NCBI GenBank assembly: GCA_005518205.2
Contig: RFFC02000003.1
Coordinates: 154,248-218,247, forward strand
Direction of reading: 5' to 3'
Length of the DNA: 64,000 nucleotides
Source of the DNA: Hormoscilla sp. GUM202
GTDB taxonomy: Bacteria; Cyanobacteriota; Cyanobacteriia; Cyanobacteriales; Desertifilaceae
Shown here piece after piece: positions 16,269 through 24,112 of this stretch. The position numbers and the translations under genes are program-made. Below the pieces are notes generated by a model. It did no database searches. It was given only the letters and a program-made list of their open reading frames with translations, and had not been told where the DNA came from. Each line of letters opens with the position of its first letter. Positions within the stretch are counted from its first letter, which is position 1.

Positions 16269-17375
16269 TTAATATACAAACGGTATCATGCGAAATTTTA
16301 CTTTTGTGCAGTAATCTTGCCACAACTCACCATATTTTGCTTGGCAACGCTGTTCGTCACGCCATGCTCTGTGACATAAAAGTCCCAATAACCAGAGAGG
16401 GAGTAAATAGGGAATCATTGAGTGAAACCCAGAAGTTAATGCGATCGAAAAATAAACTAATATTTCACCTGTATAATTTAGCTTACGACCAATTCCCCAC
16501 CAACCCGATACTAAAAGTTTTCCGGCTAAAGTTTGCGCTGGTTGGCCCCAAATGTTTGCCTGGGGGTTTTTCTTAAAGCGGTGCTTCTGGGCATTGGATC
16601 CACGAAATATTGTCAAACCCACGAGGTACAGCAAAGCGATCGCTATTGCACCGGTTACTGGTATGGGTTCTATCGCATCCACCAAATGCCAGCCGATAAT
16701 ACTGTAAAAGAAAGGAACCAAAACTATGTCACCCCATATTAACATAAACCCTAACTTCTCCGCAATAATATCCCAGGTAGAAAGCATGAACTCTTCATAG
16801 TAATAATGAGTCGCAAGGTACAACCACCAAAACACCTGGAACATCCACATTTGTATGGTAATTTCCCCGTACTTCTGATATTGGAAATAAGCAAATGCTG
16901 CATTGATCAGCCCCAAACCAATTAATGAAGGTTGGTATGCGAACATTTTTAAATCAACTCCCAGCCAAGTTGGGTTTAGTTCCATGCCCAACCATAAATC
17001 ACTGAATATTTTACCCAAGGTTTGCGGTTGATGATTGACCCCCTGTGTTCTTTGTCCCTTTACATACAAAATGCCAGTCCACGTGAAAGCAAATAGGTTA
17101 GCGACGATGAACAAATACCAAAAATCGGTAATTATGGGTGCAAGTGTCAGATGGAATACCAAGGTAGATATCACTACAACCAAAGTCGTTGCCATAAATA
17201 GCAGCAAACCGTTGAGCTTGTATGATTTCCCTGTCCCGTCTGGTTGCAAACAGCCTGTGTATTGTTTCCCTGGCAAGAAGATTGTACCAATAAACATCAC
17301 AGTTACGAAGCCTACAAACATTAGTGAGGCATAACTCAATCCAACTGGAGGAATTAAATTTATCAAGTGATTCAT
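16269..17375 (-). CDS. ERG4/ERG24-family sterol reductase (probable delta-14 reductase)
   Basis: This 368-residue integral membrane protein has about ten hydrophobic segments. It carries both family signatures: GMELNPTWLGVDLKMF (130-145) and LLVSGWWGIGRKLNYTG (287-303). It also has FRGSNAQKHRFKKNP (257-271), the NADPH-binding end KYGELWQDYC and C-terminal RMIPFVY. The family includes fungal ERG24 (C-14), ERG4 (C-24) and plant/animal 7-dehydrosterol reductases. Because CYP51 leaves a delta-14 bond, C-14 reduction is the most economical role; delta-7 or C-24 reduction remains possible. It lies 17 bases after the squalene synthase stop and just before the epoxidase. It should reside in the membrane. 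Confidence 0.92.
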   Translation of the reverse strand: MNHLINLIPPVGLSYASLMFVGFVTVMFIGTIFLPGKQYTGCLQPDGTGKSYKLNGLLLFMATTLVVVISTLVFHLTLAPIITDFWYLFIVANLFAFTWTGILYVKGQRTQGVNHQPQTLGKIFSDLWLGMELNPTWLGVDLKMFAYQPSLIGLGLINAAFAYFQYQKYGEITIQMWMFQVFWWLYLATHYYYEEFMLSTWDIIAEKLGFMLIWGDIVLVPFFYSIIGWHLVDAIEPIPVTGAIAIALLYLVGLTIFRGSNAQKHRFKKNPQANIWGQPAQTLAGKLLVSGWWGIGRKLNYTGEILVYFSIALTSGFHSMIPYLLPLWLLGLLCHRAWRDEQRCQAKYGELWQDYCTKVKFRMIPFVY

Positions 17376-17392
17376 AGATGTGGCGATCGCGT

Positions 17393-18214
17393 TTACTTTC
17401 TACTCATTACCTGTTCAATTAGGTTCATCACTTCACTCCGGCTCAGTTTAGGTTTTCCAAGGCTTAAAACATCTAATGTGGCATGGGCCAATGTCAAGGG
17501 AATGATACAAAAATTTAACGCGGGACCTTTAGGCAGAGATTTAGTATAATCGTCGGCTAGAGAAAGATTCCGACGTGCATACATTTGCATATTCTCTTTC
17601 GTCCAGCCATTAGGAAAGAAATCGACTCCCCGTTCTAAGTCTTCGCTGTTATTGCGGAGAATATTCACAGCTTGCAGACCCCGACCAAATCCAATTGCTT
17701 GGGAACGATTAGTTGCCGTACCGTCGTACCAGGCCCATAAGTCGGATAACAGCAATCCTACAGCACCCGCTACGCTGAATGTATAGCAATCTAAATCGGT
17801 CTGGGTATCAATTTCCCAACCCGTAATTGCCCAGTGAGCCATCCGATCCGCCATCGCTGCGGTGGCATCCCATATCCGTGGACCCACAGTTTCTGGTGCT
17901 AATAAAGCCCATTCATCAATCCGAATTGTCACTTCTGGTAACAGTTGAACATGAGTTTTAAATAGCCTGGAAAACTGCTCAATAGCCGTTTCTCTAGAAG
18001 CAATTGATTGCAATTTTAAACTTATTTCTTTTAATAGCTGAGACTTGGATAAATTATCCATACTGGGATGATCTTCTATTTCATCAATAGCACGCATACA
18101 CAAGTATGCAGAAGCAACTGCTTTTTGCAGATCGTCAGGCAAACCGCTAATGGGAACGTAAAATGTACGACTTGTTTCTTCTAGAATTTTCATAGCTTCT
18201 CTACATGTATTCAT
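17393..18214 (-). CDS. Squalene/phytoene synthase-family prenyltransferase (probable squalene synthase)
   Basis: This is a 273-residue protein from ATG 18214. It has the first acidic motif DEIED (44-48, in RAIDEIEDHP) and the second in ILRNNSEDLERGVDFFP (185-201), the two magnesium-diphosphate sites of head-to-head prenyl synthases. The size fits bacterial single-domain members. It is first in the cluster, so condensation of two farnesyl diphosphates to squalene is the likely job. The open frame extends upstream to 18412, but that part is derived from a dispersed repeat (about 18270-18400) and has no family resemblance, hence the internal start. Phytoene synthase is the main alternative, but the sterol genes immediately downstream favour squalene. 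Confidence 0.85.
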   Translation of the reverse strand: MNTCREAMKILEETSRTFYVPISGLPDDLQKAVASAYLCMRAIDEIEDHPSMDNLSKSQLLKEISLKLQSIASRETAIEQFSRLFKTHVQLLPEVTIRIDEWALLAPETVGPRIWDATAAMADRMAHWAITGWEIDTQTDLDCYTFSVAGAVGLLLSDLWAWYDGTATNRSQAIGFGRGLQAVNILRNNSEDLERGVDFFPNGWTKENMQMYARRNLSLADDYTKSLPKGPALNFCIIPLTLAHATLDVLSLGKPKLSRSEVMNLIEQVMSRK

Positions 18215-18269
18215 TATTTTATACTCACAATAACAACTTAACTCAGTGACATTCATCCCTACAATTGCG

Positions 18270-18400
18270 GATATGTATAGCAGTTCTCGCCCTTTGTGTG
18301 ATATGCGATTGGTGAGATTGCTTCGGGGGGGGGTTAACGCATAAAGCATAAGTTGATCGCGGTTATCCCCCCTCGCAATGACAAATAGGCGATCAAAAAT
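18270..18400. repeat. Dispersed repeat upstream of the sterol cluster
   Basis: The segment has GTGAGATTGCTTCGGGG at about 18314-18330 and CCCTCGCAATGAC at about 18369-18381. The same two blocks in the same order occur at about 34447-34512. The outer blocks are partly complementary (TTGC...GCAA), so it can fold on itself. It lies where the cluster promoter would be expected, between parB and the squalene synthase start. Confidence 0.6.
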
Positions 18401-18434
18401 ATACCACATCAATTTGAGAAACGCTATAACATGG

Positions 18435-19490
18435 TTATTCTTCTTCAGTAAAAAAAATCGTTACTAGTTCTGTCAATAGGGCCTCCAATCGCTTTTGGGT
18501 TTGATGGTTTTGCCAAATTTTGCTGTTTTTTTTATGACTCTTTTTTATTCGTTCGTAAGTAGCATCCAGACGAGTCAATAGAGAAATTCTATCTGGATCT
18601 GGGGCAGCTTTTTCTCCCATCAGCGATTTAACATGTTCCTTAATTTTGCTGAGGGACCATCCCTCAGCGATCGCTTGTTCCAGTACGCCCCGACGTTGTT
18701 CATCATCCTTAATCTTTGCAATCGCTTGAGCTTTAGTATATTTAATCCGAGTTGTCCGGACCGCATCAAGAAGGTCACTTGGCAAATTCAGCAGAGACAG
18801 TCTGCTTTTCACAAACGATTCCCAACTCATCCGGTTCAGACCGTCAAACACCGACTTAACCTTTGCCAACCCTCGTTCTGGATGAGCCCAGATGTTTCGA
18901 GCCTCTGCTCCATCCGGCGATTTATGCTCGGGCAAAACATTTTGCCCACCCTTGCCCTTTTCCCGCTCTGGCCAAACATTTTGCCCAGAGTCCGCATTAG
19001 AGAGAGAATAATTATCTGCTAGGCGCTTCAGCTTGTAAAGAAACTGAGGAACCTGGGCCACCTCAAGCTCTAGTTCAAGAGCCAGTAGTTGCAAAATCGC
19101 TTCTGTCTCCTCAATAGCATTAAGGTCTTCTCTTTGGATATTTTCCAAAAGTGCGATTTCTAGGGCCTCCTTTTGATTCCGTTCCTTAATGACCGCCGGT
19201 ATATATTTGAGCAAAGCCGATTTCGCTGCACGATACCGGCGCTCTCCAGTTACCAGTTCATACAGATTTTCCCCCAAGGGTCGTAGCAGAACTGGTTGCA
19301 GAATACCATGTTGCTTAACGTTGGCAGTCAGATGCTGCATAGCCGCCTCATCAAAATACTGGCGGGGTTGAAATAAGGGCAGTTTAATCTGGTCAAGGGG
19401 AATTTCTCTAACATCCTCGGAAACCATTGCACCATCTGTTCCCTTATCCTCATCCCAAGGCGGAGAATAATTATGGCTGGGGAACTCCAA
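18435..19490 (-). CDS. parB: ParB/Spo0J-family protein
   Basis: The 351-residue protein has a ParB nuclease-like N-domain (LPLFQPRQYFDEAAMQHL, then GILQPVLLRPL and the box GERRYRAAK near residue 81-89). A region IALLENIQREDLNAIEE follows, then an HTH-like middle (AQAIAKIKDDEQRR, SLSKIKEHVKSL). Residues about 165-205 are an odd insert rich in QNVWPE/QNVLPE, derived from GGGCAAAA..TTTTGCCC palindromes, that splits the HTH region. No parA is adjacent, so it is an orphan. It could act in partitioning or as a general DNA-binding ParB-like protein. It is transcribed in the same direction as the sterol genes and ends 20 bases before the 18412 frame. Confidence 0.82.
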   Translation of the reverse strand: MEFPSHNYSPPWDEDKGTDGAMVSEDVREIPLDQIKLPLFQPRQYFDEAAMQHLTANVKQHGILQPVLLRPLGENLYELVTGERRYRAAKSALLKYIPAVIKERNQKEALEIALLENIQREDLNAIEETEAILQLLALELELEVAQVPQFLYKLKRLADNYSLSNADSGQNVWPEREKGKGGQNVLPEHKSPDGAEARNIWAHPERGLAKVKSVFDGLNRMSWESFVKSRLSLLNLPSDLLDAVRTTRIKYTKAQAIAKIKDDEQRRGVLEQAIAEGWSLSKIKEHVKSLMGEKAAPDPDRISLLTRLDATYERIKKSHKKNSKIWQNHQTQKRLEALLTELVTIFFTEEE

Positions 19491-19684
19491 GTAAATAATC
19501 CTCCTTTAGAATCTCGTAGTTTAGATGCACCATCTGGTACGAGGTACGTAGGTCAAGGTTGTTTTCCCTACCTGAATACAGCATAGCTAACTTTATTGAG
19601 TTTTATAACCCCTGTTAAGTTTTTTGTAGTTATACTTTATATAAGCAGAGCTTATGCTCTCGCCGCTGCCTGACCAACAGCCAA

Positions 19685-19720
19685 ACAAAAAGCGCCCCCT
19701 AAGCCTGGGAGCGCTTTCTG
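19685..19720 (-). terminator. Hairpin terminator of the psbA remnant
   Basis: Minus-strand reading gives AAGCGCTCCCAGGCTTAGG and then GGGCGCTTTTTGTTT, a GC-rich stem-loop followed by a T-run, directly after the psbA stop. It is the usual arrangement at the end of a psbA gene. Confidence 0.75.
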
Positions 19721-19734
19721 TTTTCAGCTAATAA

Positions 19735-20170
19735 TTAGCCATTGATAGCCGGAGCGGTCAAAGCAACGGGAGCAGCCTCACCGGAGGCCAAGTCTAAGGG
19801 GAAGTAGAGAGCATTCCGGTGCATTACTTCTATTCTGGTTAGCACAGTTCAGGACAACTCCCCAGGGGCCGATCGCGCGACCTTGTGAATCGATAATGGA
19901 CTGGTTGAAGTTGAAACCGTTCAGGTTGAAGGCCATCGTGCTCACGCCTAGAGCGGTGAACCAGATACCGATCGCCGGCCAGGCACTCAAAAAGAAGTGC
20001 AAGGAACGGCTATTGTTGAAAGAAGCGTATTGGAAGATCAAGCGACCGAAGTAGCCGTGAGCTGCTACGATATTGTAGGTTTCTTCTTCTTGACCGAACT
20101 TGTAGCCATAGTTTTGAGATTCTACTTCTGTGGATTCACGCACCGGAGAAGAAGTCACCAGAGAACCATA
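19735..20170 (-). pseudogene. psbA: psbA (photosystem II D1) 3' fragment with frameshift
   Basis: The minus strand encodes the C-terminal 40 percent of D1, from [20 protein letters not shown], then the fifth transmembrane region ([36 protein letters not shown]). A frameshift follows near 19835, after which the proper tail resumes in another frame ([15 protein letters not shown], then APAING and a stop at 19735). The first 215 or so residues are missing and the sequence begins abruptly at about 20170. As it stands no D1 can be made. The correct terminator is retained. It is probably a relic of an extra psbA copy left by recombination. Confidence 0.93.
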
Positions 20171-20271
20171 ACAACATTACTAGCTACGAAAAATGCCACG
20201 AACCCGCAAGCACATTAATGCTTACTACGAACTATTTATCAGAGCATAGTTGATTAGGAGACGCAGAAGAA

Positions 20272-21717
20272 GTGACTGTCAGAGTTCGCATCGCCCCCAG
20301 TCCGACGGGAAATTTACATATCGGTACCGCTAGAGCGGCAGTCTTTAACTGGTTGTTTGCTCATCATCATGCCGGTACCTTTATCCTGCGCATTGAAGAT
20401 ACCGATGAAAAGCGATCGCGCCCGGAATACACTGAAAATATCATAACGGGCCTCAAATGGCTGGGACTGAACTGGGATGAAGGTCCATTTTTCCAGTCTC
20501 AACGCCTGGATCTCTACAAGCAGGCAGTGCAAACTCTCTTGGATAAAGGATTAGCCTATCGTTGCTACTGCACTAGCGAGGAGTTAGAGGAAATGCGGGC
20601 CGCCCAAAAGGCCAGAGGACAAGCGCCTCGCTACGATAACCGTCATCGTAACCTGAGTCCAGAACAACAAGCGGCTTTTGAGGCGGAAGGGCGCAAACCG
20701 GTGATTCGCTTTCTGATCGATGACTACAGACAAATTGTCTGGAAGGATTTAGTGCGGGGAACAGTTACCTGGCGCGGTAGCGACTTGGGCGGCGATATGG
20801 TAATCGCCAGATCCTCTGAGGCCGGAGAAGTCGGTCAACCTCTATATAACCTGGCGGTGGTGGTGGACGACATAGACATGCAGATCACTCACGTGATCCG
20901 GGGAGAGGACCATATCGCTAACACGGCCAAACAGATTTTGCTTTACGAGGCCATGCCCTCGACTGTGCCAGAGTTCGGCCACACGCCGCTGATCTTGAGT
21001 CAAGAAGGACACAAGTTGTCCAAGCGGGATGGGGTGACTTCTATTTCTGATTTCCAGAAGATGGGTTATCTACCCGAGGCCCTGACTAATTACATGACTC
21101 TGCTGGGTTGGACGCCACCGGATGCGAAGAAGGAAATTTTTACTTTAGAGAAAGTGGCCCCGCAGTTTGACTTCGATCGGGTCAACCAGGCGGGTGCTAA
21201 GTTTGACTGGGATAAGCTCAATTGGCTCAATAGTCAGTATATCCATCGGATAGCTGCTGACCAGTTGTGCGACTGGCTGATTCCCTATTGGCAAGGGGCG
21301 GGCCATGAGTTTAATGTAGAGAGCGATCGCCCCTGGTTAGAAAAGCTGACAGCTTTGATCGGTCCGAGTCTGACTCGTCTGGAAGAAGCCGTGTCTATGA
21401 GTCAGATGTTCTTTATTCCTGCTGTTGAACTAACAGAGGCGGGGCGGGACCAGTTACAGCAAGAGGGTGTAACTGATGTAATTCAAACTATTCTGGATGC
21501 TACCGATAACCAGCAGCTGACAGAAACTGACGCCAAAGACATAATTAAGAAAATCACTAAGGAGAAAAAGGTGAAGAAGGGGTTTGTCATGCGCAGTCTC
21601 CGCGCCGCCTTGACTGGTGACGTCCATGGCCCTGACTTGATCGAATCTTGGTTGCTGCTGGCACAACGGGGACTCGATCGCCCGCGTTTGCAACAGGCCG
21701 TGACAAGCAAAGGATAG
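20272..21717 (+). CDS. gltX: Glutamyl-tRNA synthetase
   Basis: The 481-residue protein opens with [23 protein letters not shown] at a GTG start, containing the class I HIGH signature. It has the KLSKRDG signature (KMSKS equivalent) near residue 248, and ends with the helical anticodon-binding domain. Length and motifs are those of a normal bacterial GluRS. It attaches glutamate to tRNA-Glu, which in cyanobacteria also feeds tetrapyrrole synthesis. A diverged copy of the 29-bp hairpin repeat (AAGCACATTAATGCTT) lies about 45 bases upstream of the start. Confidence 0.97.
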   Translation: MTVRVRIAPSPTGNLHIGTARAAVFNWLFAHHHAGTFILRIEDTDEKRSRPEYTENIITGLKWLGLNWDEGPFFQSQRLDLYKQAVQTLLDKGLAYRCYCTSEELEEMRAAQKARGQAPRYDNRHRNLSPEQQAAFEAEGRKPVIRFLIDDYRQIVWKDLVRGTVTWRGSDLGGDMVIARSSEAGEVGQPLYNLAVVVDDIDMQITHVIRGEDHIANTAKQILLYEAMPSTVPEFGHTPLILSQEGHKLSKRDGVTSISDFQKMGYLPEALTNYMTLLGWTPPDAKKEIFTLEKVAPQFDFDRVNQAGAKFDWDKLNWLNSQYIHRIAADQLCDWLIPYWQGAGHEFNVESDRPWLEKLTALIGPSLTRLEEAVSMSQMFFIPAVELTEAGRDQLQQEGVTDVIQTILDATDNQQLTETDAKDIIKKITKEKKVKKGFVMRSLRAALTGDVHGPDLIESWLLLAQRGLDRPRLQQAVTSKG

Positions 21718-21796
21718 GCCAGCTTCTCCCACAAGATTGCTCGCGTAATCAGAACCCTCGAAGCGAAACTGTTATTATTGACTCAGTGCCGCAACA

Positions 21797-21966
21797 TGCA
21801 TAGATTTATCCATTTTCTATGCATGTTTTTCTGATATGCATAGATTTATCCATTTTCTATACATATTCCCTGACAGGACTGGGCAAATTTCACCTTTGCG
21901 CCCAGTGAGTCACCGGTAGCCCGGTGACTCAGGACCGGTAGCCCGGTGACTCAGGACCGGTAGTCC
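21797..21966. repeat. Hairpin repeats after gltX
   Basis: Two tandem copies of a 40-bp unit with inverted arms ATGCATAGA/TCTATGCAT occur at about 21797-21870, followed by T-rich tracts that could end gltX transcription. A related arrangement with ATGTATAGAAAA arms appears at 28437-28505 after recN. From 21905 to 21966 a 22-bp sequence ending GGTAGCCCGGTGACTCAGGA is repeated about 2.5 times, up to the stop of the ABC1 kinase gene. Confidence 0.7.
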
Positions 21967-21972
21967 TCTAAT

Positions 21973-23943
21973 TCAGAGAGGCTCTGTCTCATGAGAAACG
22001 GCCCGATCATTTTGCTCAAAGTCAGCAGGTTCTTCAGTTAACAAGACCTCACGGATAAAACGGGCCACCACTCTTTGAGCCAAACCACCAGCAATTTGCT
22101 GACCCATATCTTGAGTTTCCCGCTTCATCAACAGCTCGGGAATCAAAGGTAAAATCTTCATCGGGTCAAAGCCACGAGTTTCCTGAAGTATGCCCCAAAT
22201 TCTCTGAATATGATCCATGCTTTTCTGCTCGGGCGTCTCAGTTATTGTCAGTGCAGGCGGTTGATGACCATTCATCCCCACCCTTTGGCGCAGTTGGTAA
22301 GTGACGTTAGCAAAAGCATACCGACCAAAAGTATCCACCCCTTTAATAATCTCATCAACCAGGCGATCGCGAATAAAAGCCCCCCGATCGGAGAAAACAA
22401 AGTCGATCGTCTGATTCAGGACCAGATCCAGGTCATAATCTTGACTATCACGAGCATTACGCAACAAATTCTCCAAACGATTCCAGCGGAAACCGCCATC
22501 CTGGAACAAAAGATCCCGCAAAGAAGCCCGTAACTCGGGAGCGGGATCAGTCAACAGCCGCTTAGCCACATAAGGATAAGCCTTACTCAGCACTTTAAAA
22601 TTCGGATCGACATTAATCGCAATCCCCTCTAGAGTGACCAGAGAGCGAATAATCAGAGCATAGTAAGCAGGCACCTGGAAAGGATATTCATACATCACAG
22701 CCGATAGCTGGTCAGTAATGCTCTTAAAATTCAGTTCCGCCACGCTAGCGCCCAAAGCATTATCAAACACGTTTGACAGGGCCGGAATAATCGGCGACAA
22801 GTCAGTGGACGGAGATAAAAACCCCAGCTTCACATAATCCTTCGCCAAACTCTCAAAATCCCGGTTCACCAGATGGACCACAGCTTCAATCAGTCCATAG
22901 CGCTGGCAGTTCTTCACCTGAGACATCATGCCAAAATCCAGGTAAACTAACCTCCCCTCTGGCGATGCCAACAGATTACCCGGGTGCGGATCCCCGTGAA
23001 AAAACCCATGCTCTAGCAGTTGCCGCAAAGAACAATGCACCCCAACTTCAATCAAGTAACGCGCATCCAGACCTTGGGCCGCGATCGCCTCCAGTTGAGT
23101 TAACTTAGTACCGGTCACCCATTCCATCGTCAGCACCCGACGGCCAGTATATTCCCAGTAAATCCGGGGCACGTAAATATTGGGAAGATGGCCGTACAGT
23201 TCGGCGAACCGTTCCGCATTCCGTCCTTCCTGGTTGTAGTTCATTTCCTCATAGATGCGCGATCCAAACTCATCCACGATCCCCGCCAGGTCGCTACGCA
23301 CCCGTTTAATCTTCTTTTTCGCCCAAACTGCCAAACCGCGTAATATATATAGATCTAAAGAGATCTCCTCATTTAAATCCGGTCGCTGCACCTTCACCGC
23401 CACAGTCTCGCCAGTTTTCAGCTTTCCCTTATAGACCTGTCCCAAAGACGCCGCTGCCACCGGATCCCGGCTCAGTTCCCCATACAGATTCTCCGGGCGA
23501 TCGCCCAACTCTTCTTCTATAAACCGGTAAGCCACCTGATTTGGGAAAGGCGGCAACTGGTCCTGCAATTTCGTCAATTCTTCCAGATAAACCGGCGGTA
23601 TCAAATCCGGTCTCGTCGATAGGGCCTGTCCCACCTTAATGTAAGCCGGGCCCAACCAGGTCAGCAACTCCCGCAACTGGACCGCCCGTTTCACCTCATT
23701 TTTTTCCCTCCGGCCCCCATACTGGTCCCACCACAAGCCAGTCGCAAACCTTATAAATGGCCAGACAATCGTCAAACATCTCCCCCACACCTTGAGGGGC
23801 CGGCTGCGGTACTGTGCTATCAACCGCACCGGATCGTAACGGATGATATCAGTTTCCGGTTCCGCCCCGTTCCTCTGCGCCGGTGCAATAGCTTCTCCGT
23901 AGTTTCTGGTCACTAAATCCTTTTCTAGGGTTATACGATTCAT
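21973..23943 (-). CDS. ABC1/UbiB-family atypical kinase
   Basis: The 656-residue protein has the family hallmarks in order: KVGQALSTRPDLIP (KxGQ motif near residue 101), AAASLGQVYKG (A-rich loop replacing the glycine-rich loop), AVKVQRP with the lysine, GDPHPGNLL and LDFGMM (metal binding). A helical C-terminal region follows. Cyanobacterial members act in plastoquinone/tocopherol metabolism and stress and localise to membranes. The start ATG 23943 follows about 170 bases of non-coding sequence in front of the group II intron. The substrate is unknown. Length is normal. Confidence 0.92.
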   Translation of the reverse strand: MNRITLEKDLVTRNYGEAIAPAQRNGAEPETDIIRYDPVRLIAQYRSRPLKVWGRCLTIVWPFIRFATGLWWDQYGGRREKNEVKRAVQLRELLTWLGPAYIKVGQALSTRPDLIPPVYLEELTKLQDQLPPFPNQVAYRFIEEELGDRPENLYGELSRDPVAAASLGQVYKGKLKTGETVAVKVQRPDLNEEISLDLYILRGLAVWAKKKIKRVRSDLAGIVDEFGSRIYEEMNYNQEGRNAERFAELYGHLPNIYVPRIYWEYTGRRVLTMEWVTGTKLTQLEAIAAQGLDARYLIEVGVHCSLRQLLEHGFFHGDPHPGNLLASPEGRLVYLDFGMMSQVKNCQRYGLIEAVVHLVNRDFESLAKDYVKLGFLSPSTDLSPIIPALSNVFDNALGASVAELNFKSITDQLSAVMYEYPFQVPAYYALIIRSLVTLEGIAINVDPNFKVLSKAYPYVAKRLLTDPAPELRASLRDLLFQDGGFRWNRLENLLRNARDSQDYDLDLVLNQTIDFVFSDRGAFIRDRLVDEIIKGVDTFGRYAFANVTYQLRQRVGMNGHQPPALTITETPEQKSMDHIQRIWGILQETRGFDPMKILPLIPELLMKRETQDMGQQIAGGLAQRVVARFIREVLLTEEPADFEQNDRAVSHETEPL

Positions 23944-24112
23944 GGAACTCTCAGGAAATTCTTACTTGCCCGCTCGGCAGCAGCAGGGTAGTCGTCTTTT
24001 AACACGATCATAGAATACTTATCTAGTCTGCCAGTTACAATTGTTAACAATTGTAACAATTTGCTAATGTTCAATACAATGAGCAACAAAGTGGTTCAAT
24101 AGAAGCTGTGCA

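Noticed and set aside
18215..18412. Longer N-terminus of the squalene synthase-like protein
   Set aside because: The extension is encoded by a dispersed repeat and has no resemblance to the family.
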